DNA of 64,000 nucleotides. Source: CAWIUB01 sp963839175 (GTDB lineage Bacteria; Actinomycetota; Actinomycetes; Mycobacteriales; Jatrophihabitantaceae). Of this stretch, positions 45,389 to 53,760 are shown piece by piece (within the stretch, counting starts at the first letter, position 1; each line of letters opens with the position of its first letter). The notes beneath the pieces were generated by a model. It was given only the letters and a program-made list of their open reading frames with translations, was not told the origin of the DNA and ran no database searches. The stretch spans positions 1 through 64,000 of the forward strand of contig CAWIUB010000041.1 in NCBI GenBank assembly GCA_963839175.1, read 5' to 3'. Position numbers and translations under genes: made by a program.

Positions 45389-45747
45389 GAGTGGCTTTCC
45401 GTGGGTTTCGGACGGCGGCACGTGCCAATCGTCGCACGCGCGATTGGACAGGATATGCGTGTGAGTGCCGCCCCAGGCGTTGCACCTGGCAGCGGCGCTG
45501 GGGCGGCCGATAAGGGCGGTCACCGCGCACTTCTTCGCGCACCTCGAGATGATCTTCGGGGTGTTGACCTGGCCGCCGTGCCCGTCGGAAACGCAGTGAG
45601 CCCCGCGGTCGAATTGGTGACGGTCGCCGCAAGTCATCGGCTTCGCGTTCGCGCCCGAGCAGGCACCCGGTGTGCGAGCCGTGGCTCGATCCGGCAAGAT
45701 GCCCGCATGAGCCACCCCACCCGCTCGCAGTTGCGCGCAGGTCCCAG
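45389..45747. other. Intergenic region between lepA and a conserved small gene
   Basis: 359 bp between divergent genes, so it must contain both promoters. No repeat, hairpin or conserved RNA was recognised. Confidence 0.5.
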
Positions 45748-46134
45748 ATGAGCCCAACCGACCCTCGCGCGACCACCGAGCTGCGCATCCCCGCCGCTCA
45801 GCTCAAGCCCGGAGACCTGGTCAACACCTCGCCGGGCGCCGACGAAGACTGGCAGGAGGTGCTCGGCGTCTATCCCTCGCCGACCACGATCAGCACCGCG
45901 TCGGAGGAGGTACGCACGCTGGTCAAGGCACTGCACGGGCGCTACGTCGTCGTCGAGCTGACCGATATCGCGCCAGTCGACTCCAACGTGTACTACGAGG
46001 GCGGGGTGGCCATGGCGCTGTCGAGCGACGATGAGGAGGATCAGCCGGTGGTCGACATCGTCAGCAACGAGGACGGCGTGCGGACGTACCTGTACACGAA
46101 GTTCGAGCAGGTAACCATCCGCGGGCTGGCCTAG
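45748..46134 (+). CDS. Conserved actinobacterial hypothetical protein
   Basis: 128 residues from ATG 45748. LRIPAAQLKPGDLVNTSPGA and DWQEVLGVYPS start the protein; the C-terminus is rich in Asp/Glu. The PGDLV segment resembles the loop of small beta-barrel or intein-like (Hint) folds, but the protein is far too short for one. It is followed after 130 bp by rpsT on the same strand. Function unknown. Confidence 0.7.
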   Translation: MSPTDPRATTELRIPAAQLKPGDLVNTSPGADEDWQEVLGVYPSPTTISTASEEVRTLVKALHGRYVVVELTDIAPVDSNVYYEGGVAMALSSDDEEDQPVVDIVSNEDGVRTYLYTKFEQVTIRGLA

Positions 46135-46263
46135 GCCGCACGGCGATTTGGGCCGCCCGAACCCCGCTGGTAACCTGGTGCGGTTGTCTGCATGCGCCGC
46201 TTCGGGCCGGATCGGCGCCGCGTGATCCGATCCAGCAAACCTTAGGGACGTCGAGGCTACTTC

Positions 46264-46524
46264 GTGGCGAACATCAAGTCGCAGATCAAGCGCATCCGCA
46301 CGAACGAGAACGCGCGGGTGCGGAACAAGAGCGTGAAATCGTCGCTGCGCACGGCCGCGCGCCGGTTCCGGGAGGCCGCCGACGCCGGCAATCGCGAGGC
46401 CGCCGCGACCGCATTCACGGCTGCCTCCCGCAAGCTGGACAAGGCCGTGAGCAAAGGCGTCATCCACAGCAACCAGGCCGCCAACAAGAAATCGGCCATG
46501 GCCCAGCGGGTCAACTCGCTGTAA
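46264..46524 (+). CDS. rpsT: 30S ribosomal protein S20
   Basis: 86 residues from GTG 46264. ANIKSQIKRIRTNENARVRN and the C-terminal HSNQAANKKSAMAQRVN are invariant S20 segments. It binds the 5' domain of 16S rRNA. It sits in the classical position between lepA and holA, with holA convergent. Confidence 0.97.
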   Translation: MANIKSQIKRIRTNENARVRNKSVKSSLRTAARRFREAADAGNREAAATAFTAASRKLDKAVSKGVIHSNQAANKKSAMAQRVNSL

Positions 46525-46688
46525 GTCACTCGCCGCCTGATCGGCTCGCCGCCTGATCCGTCGCTGCAGATCGCTTGCCGCGCTTGCTTGCCGAAGCCGG
46601 GTCACACCACCGCCGCCGCACGCGTCCGGCAGACAAAGCCCGCCGCTCGGGCTCGGTGCGCCGCACAGGTTGGCCACTTGCGCTCCCC

Positions 46689-47708
46689 CTAGCGCGCCGC
46701 CCGCGCTGCACCGAGCGCCGTGATCGCCCGCTCCAGGGCGTAGCTTGGGTCGACGGCGACGCCCTTGACGTCGGCGTTGAGCCCAGCAACCACGATGAGG
46801 GCCCGCCGAATCCCGGCCTCGGTCCAGCCCCGCGACTGCGACTGCGCCCGCCGGACCTTCCAGGGCGGCATTCCGAGTCGCTGGGCCAGCTCGTAGGTGC
46901 TGCTCCCCCGCCGACCGGTGGCGCTCACCCGGGCGACGGATCGTGCGCTATCGGCGAGCGCGTCGGCGATCACCACGTGCGGCACGCCGACCGCCAGTGC
47001 CCAGCGCAGCGTTTCGAGCGCACCGGGCACATCGCCGACGACGGCACGATCAGCAACAGCGAACCCGGTGACCTCGGCGCGGCCGCGGTGATAGGCGGCA
47101 ACGACCTGGGCGTCAATCCGGCCGCCCGAGTCGTCCACGAGCTGAGCGGACACCGACGCCAGCTCGCGCAGGTCGCTGCCGACGGCGTCCAGCAGCGCAG
47201 CCGCCCCGTCGGCCGTAATCGTGCCGCCAGCTCGCCGCACCTCGGCCCGGACGAATTCCAGCCGCTCCTCCGGTCTGGTCAGCCTGCTGCAGGCGATCTC
47301 CTTCGCACCGGACGATCGAGCGACGTCCAGAACCGTCTTGCCCTTGGCGCCGCCCGCGTGTTGCAGCACCACTGTGACGTCGTCCGACGGGGAGGACAGA
47401 AAGGGCGCGAGTGCCTCGAGCGCGACGGGCTTCAGATCCTGAGCCGCCTGCACGACAAGCAACCGGCCGCCACCGAACAGCGACGGGCTGAGCAGCTCGT
47501 AGAGCTCCGCCACGTCGAGCTCGGCGCCGCCGCGTTCCCGGATGTCAGCCTCGGGGTCGGCTCGACGCGCGGTGGCGGAGACCTGCTCGAGGGCGCGCGT
47601 GACGAGCAGCTCCTCGTCGCCGACGAGCAGAACGACGGGCGGCAGGCGATCAGCGGTACCGGCTCGCGCCGCGGCCGGACGATCGGCGTCCGGGTCGGGA
47701 TCAGGCAT
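46689..47708 (-). CDS. holA: DNA polymerase III subunit delta
   Basis: 339 residues from ATG 47708. VVLLVGDEELLVTRALEQV opens the AAA-like clamp-loader domain; the central RLTRPEERLEFVRAEV and C-terminal WKVRRAQSQSRGW are typical. It opens the sliding clamp. The comEC open frame runs 277 bp into the 5' end of holA in another frame. Downstream (46525-46688) is a gap with a short CTCGCCGCCTGATC duplication. Confidence 0.92.
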   Translation of the reverse strand: MPDPDPDADRPAAARAGTADRLPPVVLLVGDEELLVTRALEQVSATARRADPEADIRERGGAELDVAELYELLSPSLFGGGRLLVVQAAQDLKPVALEALAPFLSSPSDDVTVVLQHAGGAKGKTVLDVARSSGAKEIACSRLTRPEERLEFVRAEVRRAGGTITADGAAALLDAVGSDLRELASVSAQLVDDSGGRIDAQVVAAYHRGRAEVTGFAVADRAVVGDVPGALETLRWALAVGVPHVVIADALADSARSVARVSATGRRGSSTYELAQRLGMPPWKVRRAQSQSRGWTEAGIRRALIVVAGLNADVKGVAVDPSYALERAITALGAARAAR

Positions 47709-50218
47709 GACGTCATCGTGGCATGGTGCGCCGACGCCCCGATCGGGTCGTCGGACACTGTGCGGCGTGAGCCGCTACCGACCCATGCCGTTGCTGTGTG
47801 GACAACGGTCGACAGCGCGCCGTCATGCGCGACGACGGCCACCGTGCCGTCGCGGTCGGTGCGCCGCACCGGCACGCCGAGCGCGCTGAGCATGGCGAGC
47901 AGCATCGGTGACGGATGACCGTAATCGTTGTGCAGACCCACCGAGATGACCCCGAGCTTGGCGCCGACCGCTGCGATGAAGGCCCGGTCGGAGTAGGCGC
48001 TGCCGTGATGCGGGACCTTGAGCACGTCGGCGCGCAGGTCGGTGCCCGCGGCGAGCAGGGCCTGCTGCGCCTCGACCTCGGCATCTCCCGGCAACAGAAT
48101 CCGCTCACCGTCGACGGTCGCCCGCAGCACGATAGACGAGTTGTTCGGATCCGAGCGGGTACCGCGATAGACCGCCAACGGCGCGAGCACGTCCAGCCCA
48201 ACCGCGCCGAGCTCGGTCCGCTGCCCCACCGAGACCGAACCCGCCGTCATCCGGTGCGCCGTGAGCAGCTGGGTCACGATCGCGACGCCTGAAGCCGGTT
48301 CGCGCAGCGGACCGGCGATCACCTGCAGGACGCGCCGGCCATGGAAGACGCCGGCCAAGCCACCGACATGGTCAAGGTGGTAGTGCGAGAGCACGACGAG
48401 GGGGACCTGCGTGATCGCCAGGTCATGCAGGCAGCGGTCTATCGCAACCGGATCCGGGCCAGCGTCGACAACGACGGCTGTGTGCGGTCCAACGGGCAGC
48501 ACCAGACCATCGCCCTGTCCGACGTCGCAGGCAACGAAGATCCACCCACTCGGCGGCCATCCTGAGACAACAGTCCGCACCGGGATCTCCAGCAGGACAC
48601 AGACGACCAGACCGCCGGCCACGATCCGTCGTGTCCGCCGCATCCGGGCCAGCCAGACCAGAGCACACGTCGCTCCAGCGAGCAAGGCCCCGCCCACCAT
48701 GCCGCCCGGCCAAGGCAACCTGGCGCCCTGTAGCCCGCCGAAGAACTCGGCTACCCAGGCCAGCCATCGACACGGCCAACCTGCCAACTGGGCGAACATC
48801 GACCCGACGGTGAGACTCAGCGGAGCGGTTACCGCAGCGCAGAAGCCGAGCACGGTGGCGAGCGCCACGACAGGTTCGGCAAGCACGTTCGCGGGAATCG
48901 CCACGATGCTCACGCTTCCGGAGATCACCGCGATCAAGGGTGCGGTGACCAGATGCGCCGCCGCGGCAACGGCCAGCGATTCGGCGAGGACCGGTGGTAC
49001 TCGGCGGCGGCGCAGCGTCGCCGCCCAACCCGGAGCGACTATCAGCAACGCCAAGGTCGCGAGCACCGACATCGCGAACCCGAGGTCGACCGCGAGCGCA
49101 GGCCGCCACAGCAACAGGCCGAGCACCGCCGCGGACACCAACGGTACCCCATCTTGCTGACGACCCGACGCTAGCGAGAACAACGCGATCGCCGCCATGA
49201 CAGCCGCACGCAACACGCTCGGTGATGGCCGAGCCACCACCACGAACATGAGTAGCACGGCCGCACCGGCGACGGCACAAGTGCGTGGGCCGCAACCGAA
49301 GCGGCGCAGCACGAGCAGGCAGGCGCCCACCACGATCGTGCAGTTCGTGCCACTCACGGCGACCAGATGCGTCAGGCCGGCTGCTCGGAACCGTTCAGCC
49401 AGCACTGGATCGAGCCCGGTCGTGTCGCCCTCGACCAGACCGGGCAGCAGACCACGGGGGCTGCCGGGCAATCCCGCCGACGCGTCACGCAACGACGAGC
49501 GCACGTCGCCCGCGACCCTCTGCCACCATGGCGGCCTGCCGATGCCGACCGGGTCGGCCGCCGCGACGAGCACCGCGGCCAGCAGGTCGTCGCTCAGCGC
49601 TGGCTGCAGCACGCCATCGAGGCGCACCCGCTGGCCGGGCAGGACATCCCGCCAGGCTGCGGCCGGCGCGAGGATCAGGACAGACCCGCCGACGCCGCCC
49701 ACCCGCCGACCCGCAACGAGCAGCGAGTCCAGCTGAGCGTCGACCGCGGTGCGGGGTGCCCCGGCGGGACCTCTCGCTGCGAGCAACCGCGGATCGCCGG
49801 CCACTGTTAGTTCGGCCGTGACGGCGACCCGCTCACGGGCGAGGGTCGCGAGCGGTGACTCATGCGCGCGCGCCAGCCGGGCCGCCAGCGGCAGCAGCAC
49901 CAGCGCCACGCAGAACGCGACCATCGCCACAACCGCGGCGAGTCGCTGACCGCGGTACGCGGCATACAGCCCCGCCGCGCCGACTCCCGCGGCGCCGAGC
50001 GCCCATTCGAACGTTGTCGAGGCGGCACGACCCACCCCGATGACAACCGCGAGCCAGCCGGCGGCGGCGCCTGCCGCCAGCCGCAGATCCAGCCAGGACC
50101 GGCCGGCGCCGGAGCCCGGCACCTGGTCATCTCGTCGGCCGGTGGCCAACCGAGGCAGGCTACTCACACCGTGACCAGTGGTCGGAGCGTCGCGAACTTG
50201 CTCGGGCGAAGTGAACAC
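47432..50218 (-). CDS. comEC: ComEC/Rec2-type DNA uptake channel, with long overlap into holA
   Basis: 928 residues from GTG 50218. N-terminal membrane segments (residues 38-105), an OB-like domain, the competence domain with about eight membrane segments, and a C-terminal metallo-beta-lactamase domain with SHYHLDHVGG and LPGDAEVEAQQ. ComEC would carry single-stranded DNA across the membrane during transformation. The recognisable protein ends near VVAHDGALSTVVH at about 47780, but the frame has no stop until 47432, overlapping holA by 277 bp. comEA is now 10 kb away beyond an integrated element. Confidence 0.9.
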   Translation of the reverse strand: MFTSPEQVRDAPTTGHGVSSLPRLATGRRDDQVPGSGAGRSWLDLRLAAGAAAGWLAVVIGVGRAASTTFEWALGAAGVGAAGLYAAYRGQRLAAVVAMVAFCVALVLLPLAARLARAHESPLATLARERVAVTAELTVAGDPRLLAARGPAGAPRTAVDAQLDSLLVAGRRVGGVGGSVLILAPAAAWRDVLPGQRVRLDGVLQPALSDDLLAAVLVAAADPVGIGRPPWWQRVAGDVRSSLRDASAGLPGSPRGLLPGLVEGDTTGLDPVLAERFRAAGLTHLVAVSGTNCTIVVGACLLVLRRFGCGPRTCAVAGAAVLLMFVVVARPSPSVLRAAVMAAIALFSLASGRQQDGVPLVSAAVLGLLLWRPALAVDLGFAMSVLATLALLIVAPGWAATLRRRRVPPVLAESLAVAAAAHLVTAPLIAVISGSVSIVAIPANVLAEPVVALATVLGFCAAVTAPLSLTVGSMFAQLAGWPCRWLAWVAEFFGGLQGARLPWPGGMVGGALLAGATCALVWLARMRRTRRIVAGGLVVCVLLEIPVRTVVSGWPPSGWIFVACDVGQGDGLVLPVGPHTAVVVDAGPDPVAIDRCLHDLAITQVPLVVLSHYHLDHVGGLAGVFHGRRVLQVIAGPLREPASGVAIVTQLLTAHRMTAGSVSVGQRTELGAVGLDVLAPLAVYRGTRSDPNNSSIVLRATVDGERILLPGDAEVEAQQALLAAGTDLRADVLKVPHHGSAYSDRAFIAAVGAKLGVISVGLHNDYGHPSPMLLAMLSALGVPVRRTDRDGTVAVVAHDGALSTVVHTATAWVGSGSRRTVSDDPIGASAHHATMTSCLIPTRTPIVRPRREPVPLIACRPSFCSSATRSCSSRAPSSRSPPPRVEPTPRLTSGNAAAPSSTWRSSTSCSARRCSVAAGCLSCRRLRI

Positions 50219-50254
50219 GCCGACTATAGAGCGGCCCCGGCCGGTGCTGATGAC

Positions 50255-50270
50255 ACCAAACCGGGGCCTA
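50255..50270. other. Putative attL of the satellite-like element
   Basis: ACCAAACCGGGGCCTA contains the ACCGGG-GCC shared with the other edge. To its left, minus-strand sequence before comEC may be the remnant of the original comEA end (PRFGVIS in one frame). The exact crossover cannot be fixed without an empty site. Confidence 0.45.
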
Positions 50271-50291
50271 GACGGGAGCGAGGTCCCAGCC

Positions 50292-50500
50292 ATGAGCCCA
50301 ACCCAACCAAGAAACCCGCCAGCCACACTACCAGGAAGCGAGCGGACCTCGACACGATCGGCGCGCTCGGCGCCGACGAAGCCGAACGCATCGTCGAGGT
50401 GCTCACTGCGCTCACCCACGCGGTGTTGTCGATCGCGGCACCTGGCGTTACCGCCGGCCGACCCGCGCAGCGACGAGCAACGCTTCGGGCAGGACACTGA
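50292..50500 (+). pseudogene. Small left-end gene of the satellite, apparently frameshifted
   Basis: The ATG at 50292 (after GGAGCGAGG) reads SPTQP, but the protein-like segment KRADLDTIGALGADEAERIV and VLTALTHAVLSIAAPG lies in another frame without a start codon. A one-base indel near 50308 would join them to a 68-residue helical protein. Function unknown. Confidence 0.4.
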
Positions 50501-50501
50501 C

Positions 50502-50686
50502 ATGGCTGCTGCTGGACTGTCTACCAGCTCGCACTGCTGGCCGTGCTGGCCGTGCTCGGGGTCGGTGTGGCGTTCCTGCTCGCGGCCGGCTGCCACTGCG
50601 CGAGCCAACCCCACTGCCCAACCGAGGACTCCTGCCGGCCGCAGTATTCGCACGGGTCTTGGTCGATTGTGCAGGTGACGCCATGA
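50502..50686 (+). pseudogene. Small membrane protein gene of the satellite, start frame shifted
   Basis: YQLALLAVLAVLGVGVAFLL followed by a Cys-rich tail (CHCASQPHCPTEDSC) is clearly protein-like: one membrane segment and an exposed Cys tail. The only ATG (50502) is in another frame; within the frame the first usable codon is GTG 50543, inside the membrane segment. The stop overlaps the next ATG (50683). Confidence 0.4.
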
Positions 50687-50802
50687 CCACAACGCCGCAC
50701 CCGTATCTGGTGCACGCCCGGCGGGAGTTGATGCGCGGGCGGATCACCGCGGCTGAGCTGGCGGCCTACGAGCGCGCGCTGCTCGCCGCCAGCAACGACT
50801 GA
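50683..50802 (+). CDS. Very small satellite protein (39 aa)
   Basis: ATG 50683 overlaps the stop of the preceding frame. The product TTTPHPYLVHARRELMRGRI continues to a short helical end (AAELAAYERALLAASND), a pattern resembling SHOCT-like oligomerisation tails. A strong terminator follows 13 bp after the stop. Confidence 0.55.
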   Translation: MTTTPHPYLVHARRELMRGRITAAELAAYERALLAASND

Positions 50803-50814
50803 CCAGCACGAACG

Positions 50815-50852
50815 AAAACCGCCCCACCCTGGGATATGGGTGGGGCGGTTTT
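50815..50852. terminator. Bidirectional intrinsic terminator
   Basis: A 15-bp perfect stem (AAAACCGCCCCACCC / GGGTGGGGCGGTTTT) with an 8-base loop. It has an A tract on one side and a T tract on the other, so it can stop both the rightward small operon and the leftward HTH gene that ends at 50889. Confidence 0.92.
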
Positions 50853-50888
50853 TGTCGCTGTGCGGCCCAACTGACGGCCTCGGAATCC

Positions 50889-51029
50889 TCACATGTCCGC
50901 GGCCTTCGCCACTCCGGTGTGCGAGATGCCCAGGACCGCGGCGATCTCGCGGAGACTGTGCCCCTGGCCGAGGGCGTCCCTGATGCGTTCGCCGCGGTCC
51001 GCGTAGGCGTCGGCGAGCTGCTGCTCTAG
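50889..51029 (-). pseudogene. C-terminal part of the small HTH regulator, cut by IS1182-family IS
   Basis: It encodes EQQLADAYADRGERIRDALG and a helix-turn-helix (HSLREIAAVLGISHTGVAKA) ending at 50889. Joined to 52866-52917 across the CTAG duplication it gives an uninterrupted 62-residue protein. It probably was the repressor or activator of the leftward operon. Confidence 0.75.
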
Positions 51030-52865
51030 GAGGCCGCTGAATTAGGGCAGTTCTGGGGCTGGTCGCGGGACGGGCCGAGGGGTGAAATTGGTGGCAGCCT
51101 GCACGCGAGGTCCGGGTCGGTGCGCGGCGGAGCGGTCCGGGCTGTGCGAGAGCGCCTGGGGGTGGCCGGTGCGGGGCCAGGCGCGGCCCGGTGAGGGCCG
51201 ATAGAGCTCTGATCGGCGGCTTGTCAGGTGGTCTGGGCCGCCAGAACCCAGACTCCTGCCGTACGAGTGAGTCCACGGCCGGCGAGGTTGCGCAGGTTGA
51301 GTCCGGCGGTACGGCGTGTGAGCCAGGCGTTGTTCTTGGTGGTGCCGCGGTAGCGGAGTTTCAGGCGGCGACCACCGCGGCTGGCGATCTGAGAGATGAC
51401 ACGCTCCACGTTGGGCCGGAACTTCCGGTACTTCTCACGTAGCTCGGGCTTTTCAGCCCAGTCACGGCGGGCTTGGCGCAGCAGGTCGTCTCGTGGGTGC
51501 AGAACGATTTTGCGGCCGGTCTTGGAAGTGGTGCACCGCTCGCGCAGGGGGCAGTCGCGGCACAGTGCGCCAAAGGTCGCCACTCGGGTCTTCTCGCTGA
51601 TCGGCCGGGTGTTGCCGGCCGGGCAGCCGGCCGTGCCCGCTTGCTCGTCGACGGTGAAGTCGTCGACGGTGAACCCGCCCTCAACCGGCGCTTGCAGCGG
51701 CTTCGGCTTGATCACGGCCTCGTCGGCGCCGGTGTCGTCGATCGCCCCACGCAGATCCCCTGTGCCATAAGCGGAATCTCCGTACCACTCGCACGTGTCC
51801 TCCTCGCGGTCGAGGAACTTCTCCGCCACTGCTGGATCGGAGTTCTCTGTCCCGGCGGCCTTGGTGAGCGCCTCGTCGGTGATGATCCCGGTCTCCGGTT
51901 CGGCCGCCACGTGCGCCCGGTACCCGTCCCGGCGGTTCTCCGGCGACTTGCGGGTGTGCCGTGCATCCGGGTCCACAGTGGACACCACTCGGTCCGGGGC
52001 GACCCTGCGGGCGATCCGCCACCGTCCATCGGTACCGTCAGACCCCTCGGCGGGCTCGACATCCTGACCGGCGAGCAGCGCCAGCAACGCCACCGCGAAC
52101 TCCGCGTCGCCGTCCAGTTCGGCATCGGCCAACGCCGCCACCAGGGCGTGGGCGTCGTTGACCAGCGCCGACACCAGCGCATCCTTGGCGTCCGGATCGT
52201 CCCAGTCGATGCTCGGTTTACCCGGCTGGCTGTAGTCATGGCCGGTGCAGACTGTCGCGATCTGCTCCGCCGCGCCGGGCACCTGCCGGCGCACCCGCCG
52301 GATCGCCGAGATCAGCTGAGTGACGGTGTCCTGGGTAGCGACCGCGTCAGCCAGGATCGTGGAATCCACCGCGCGTTTCCGGCGACCGCGCAGCACCCCG
52401 GTCTGCTCGATGACATTCTTGACCGCATCGTTGACCCGGTGCGGCCGCTGCGATGTCGCCAGCCGTCGCCGCCAATACACCAGCGTCGACGCATCAAAAC
52501 CCGCATCGTCCAGCGCCATCCCGGTCGCGACCTTCCATCGCAGATCACACCGCGCCGCCTCGGCGGTCTCCCGATCCGAGAAATCATGCAAGCTCTGCAG
52601 CACCAGGATCGACGCCATCACCGACGCCGGGATCGATGGCCTGCCCTTACCCGAAGGGAAAAGGTCCTCGAACACCACATCAGGGAACAGATCCTGCCGA
52701 TGCTCGGCCAAGAACTCGAACATGCTGCCCTCAGCGACCAGATGACCCACCAGAGCCTGCGCGTCCAGCAGCTCCCGGTCCGTAGCCTCCACACCCTGCA
52801 CCGGAAGATCATCCAAGCCGAACCGGCGCACACCGCACACGACGCGCCGATTATTCAGCGGCCTC
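51030..52865 (-). mobile_element. IS1182-family insertion sequence (1,836 bp)
   Basis: The inverted repeats begin GAGGCCGCTGAAT on both sides. Flanks are CTAG at 51026-51029 and 52866-52869. The transposase is intact. The insertion cuts the HTH gene of the satellite. Confidence 0.88.
51224..52840 (-). CDS. IS1182-family transposase
   Basis: 538 residues from GTG 52840. The N-terminal DUF772 part includes GKGRPSIPASVMASILVLQS and DLRWKVATGMALDDAGFDAS. The DDE core has RKRAVDSTILADAVATQDT, GIITDEALTKAAGTENSDP with CEWYGDSAYGTGDLR, and the C-terminal Cys-rich segment CRDCPLRERCTTSKTGR with VERVISQIASRGGRRLKLRY. No lesion was seen. Confidence 0.92.
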   Translation of the reverse strand: MCGVRRFGLDDLPVQGVEATDRELLDAQALVGHLVAEGSMFEFLAEHRQDLFPDVVFEDLFPSGKGRPSIPASVMASILVLQSLHDFSDRETAEAARCDLRWKVATGMALDDAGFDASTLVYWRRRLATSQRPHRVNDAVKNVIEQTGVLRGRRKRAVDSTILADAVATQDTVTQLISAIRRVRRQVPGAAEQIATVCTGHDYSQPGKPSIDWDDPDAKDALVSALVNDAHALVAALADAELDGDAEFAVALLALLAGQDVEPAEGSDGTDGRWRIARRVAPDRVVSTVDPDARHTRKSPENRRDGYRAHVAAEPETGIITDEALTKAAGTENSDPAVAEKFLDREEDTCEWYGDSAYGTGDLRGAIDDTGADEAVIKPKPLQAPVEGGFTVDDFTVDEQAGTAGCPAGNTRPISEKTRVATFGALCRDCPLRERCTTSKTGRKIVLHPRDDLLRQARRDWAEKPELREKYRKFRPNVERVISQIASRGGRRLKLRYRGTTKNNAWLTRRTAGLNLRNLAGRGLTRTAGVWVLAAQTT

Positions 52866-52917
52866 CTAGCTCCAGAATCTGATCGGCGCTCTCACTTAGG
52901 CCGTAGATGTCATCCAC
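52866..52917 (-). pseudogene. N-terminal part of the small HTH regulator
   Basis: GTG 52917 reads DDIYGLSESADQILEL up to the IS. The start codon lies inside a perfect 12-bp-arm palindrome, which would let the product control its own synthesis. Confidence 0.7.
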
Positions 52918-52927
52918 GGCCTAAGTG
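52893..52927. promoter_or_regulatory. Palindromic operator over the HTH gene start
   Basis: CACTTAGGCCGT, eleven bases, ACGGCCTAAGTG: a perfect 12-bp inverted repeat around the GTG at 52915-52917. A typical layout for a dimeric repressor site. Confidence 0.65.
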
Positions 52928-52993
52928 TAAACCACGGTTTCACCACGGTTGGCGGCTACCCACCACAAGCATGTAAACCACGGTTTCACCACG
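52926..52993. promoter_or_regulatory. Pair of 22-bp direct repeats upstream of the HTH gene
   Basis: Identical copies at 52926-52947 and 52972-52993, start to start 46 bp, each containing the inverted core AAACCACGGTTT. They are candidates for binding sites of the element's own regulator, or for replication iterons. Confidence 0.65.
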
Positions 52994-52996
52994 CAG

Positions 52997-53036
52997 AGCG
53001 GCCCGCCACCCGGGAACGGGCCGGGGGCGGGCCGCT
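52997..53036. terminator. Hairpin downstream of the prohead-protease gene
   Basis: AGCGGCCCGCC / GGCGGGCCGCT, an 11-bp perfect stem. It is followed by no T tract, but lies right after the leftward operon. Confidence 0.6.
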
Positions 53037-53052
53037 GCTTGCGGGCGACGAC

Positions 53053-53087
53053 GGCCCGCCCGGCGCGTGTTCTAGGCCGGGCGGGGC
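53053..53087. terminator. Second GC hairpin after the leftward operon
   Basis: GGCCCGCCCGGC and GGCCGGGCGGGGC can pair over most of their length, with one bulge. It is placed 12 bp past the stop codon at 53099 and tandem to the hairpin at 52997-53036. Confidence 0.5.
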
Positions 53088-53098
53088 ACCCGCAAGCT

Positions 53099-53590
53099 CT
53101 AGGGGGCGGCCTCGGCGGCCACCGGGGCGCCGCCGAGCAGCTCCCACACCGTCAACGCGCGCGGCCCGACGCCGACCACCCGGGCTTGGGCGAACCCCGG
53201 ATCGTGCACCAAGCTGATCTCGTGGACCCACGCGTGCCCGCCCGGCTCGTACGTCACCCTGATGGACAACCCGCCGAGCCCGCCATGCTCGACCGCCCGC
53301 AGCACACCATCGCCGACAGGCGTGCGATCGACCTCAGCCAAGACGAGCAACCCGGCAGGCCGTGGCGGATCGGCGTCGAGCAGCGTGAACCACCGGGCGG
53401 CCCCGATGCTCTGCGTCACGCCGTGGCCGTCGACGACCGCCTGGTGCTGAATCATCAACGGCACGGCGAGTTCGCCGAGGAGGTCGAGCCACAACTCGAA
53501 CTGCTCGCGCGTGAACTGCGCGGCGTCGTCGCGTTCGGGCGGCTCATTGAACGGGACCGCCAGACCGCAGACCAGCCGGTCGACGTTCAC
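53099..53590 (-). CDS. HK97-type prohead protease-like protein
   Basis: 163 residues from GTG 53590, overlapping the upstream stop (GTGA). LVCGLAVPFNEPPERDD opens the protein. PLMIQHQAVV provides the His, and HGGLGGLSIRVTYEPGG the Ser, of the S78 herpesvirus-type fold; VHEISLVHDPGFAQARV is the usual C-terminal strand. In phages this protease trims the capsid scaffold and is followed by the major capsid gene; here only terminators follow. It is the last gene of the leftward operon. Confidence 0.72.
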   Translation of the reverse strand: MNVDRLVCGLAVPFNEPPERDDAAQFTREQFELWLDLLGELAVPLMIQHQAVVDGHGVTQSIGAARWFTLLDADPPRPAGLLVLAEVDRTPVGDGVLRAVEHGGLGGLSIRVTYEPGGHAWVHEISLVHDPGFAQARVVGVGPRALTVWELLGGAPVAAEAAP

Positions 53591-53760
53591 GCGCCGCGGC
53601 AGACGTGACTGCACAGCGTGGCGCCGTCGTCGACCTCGTGCAGCTCCCTGTCGAACGGGATGCCCTCCCGGCACGCCCGGCACGCCGGCCGGCTGCTGCG
53701 GGTCAGCATCGCATGGACGTAGCCGGCACGATCGGGGTAGTACGGGCGCGCGGCGGCCAT
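53587..53760 (-). CDS. Small Cys-rich satellite protein
   Basis: 57 residues from ATG 53760, which overlaps the stop of the gene before it. CRACREG and LCSHVC give a CxxC..CxxxC zinc-binding pattern. The stop overlaps the protease start. Such zinc-ribbon micro-proteins are common in phage operons; function unknown. Confidence 0.65.
   Translation of the reverse strand: MAAARPYYPDRAGYVHAMLTRSSRPACRACREGIPFDRELHEVDDGATLCSHVCRGA

Noticed and set aside
50178..50678. 166-codon plus-strand frame at the satellite left end
   Set aside because: Ser/Arg/Pro-rich; the helical and membrane segments are in the other frame, so this one is a shadow.
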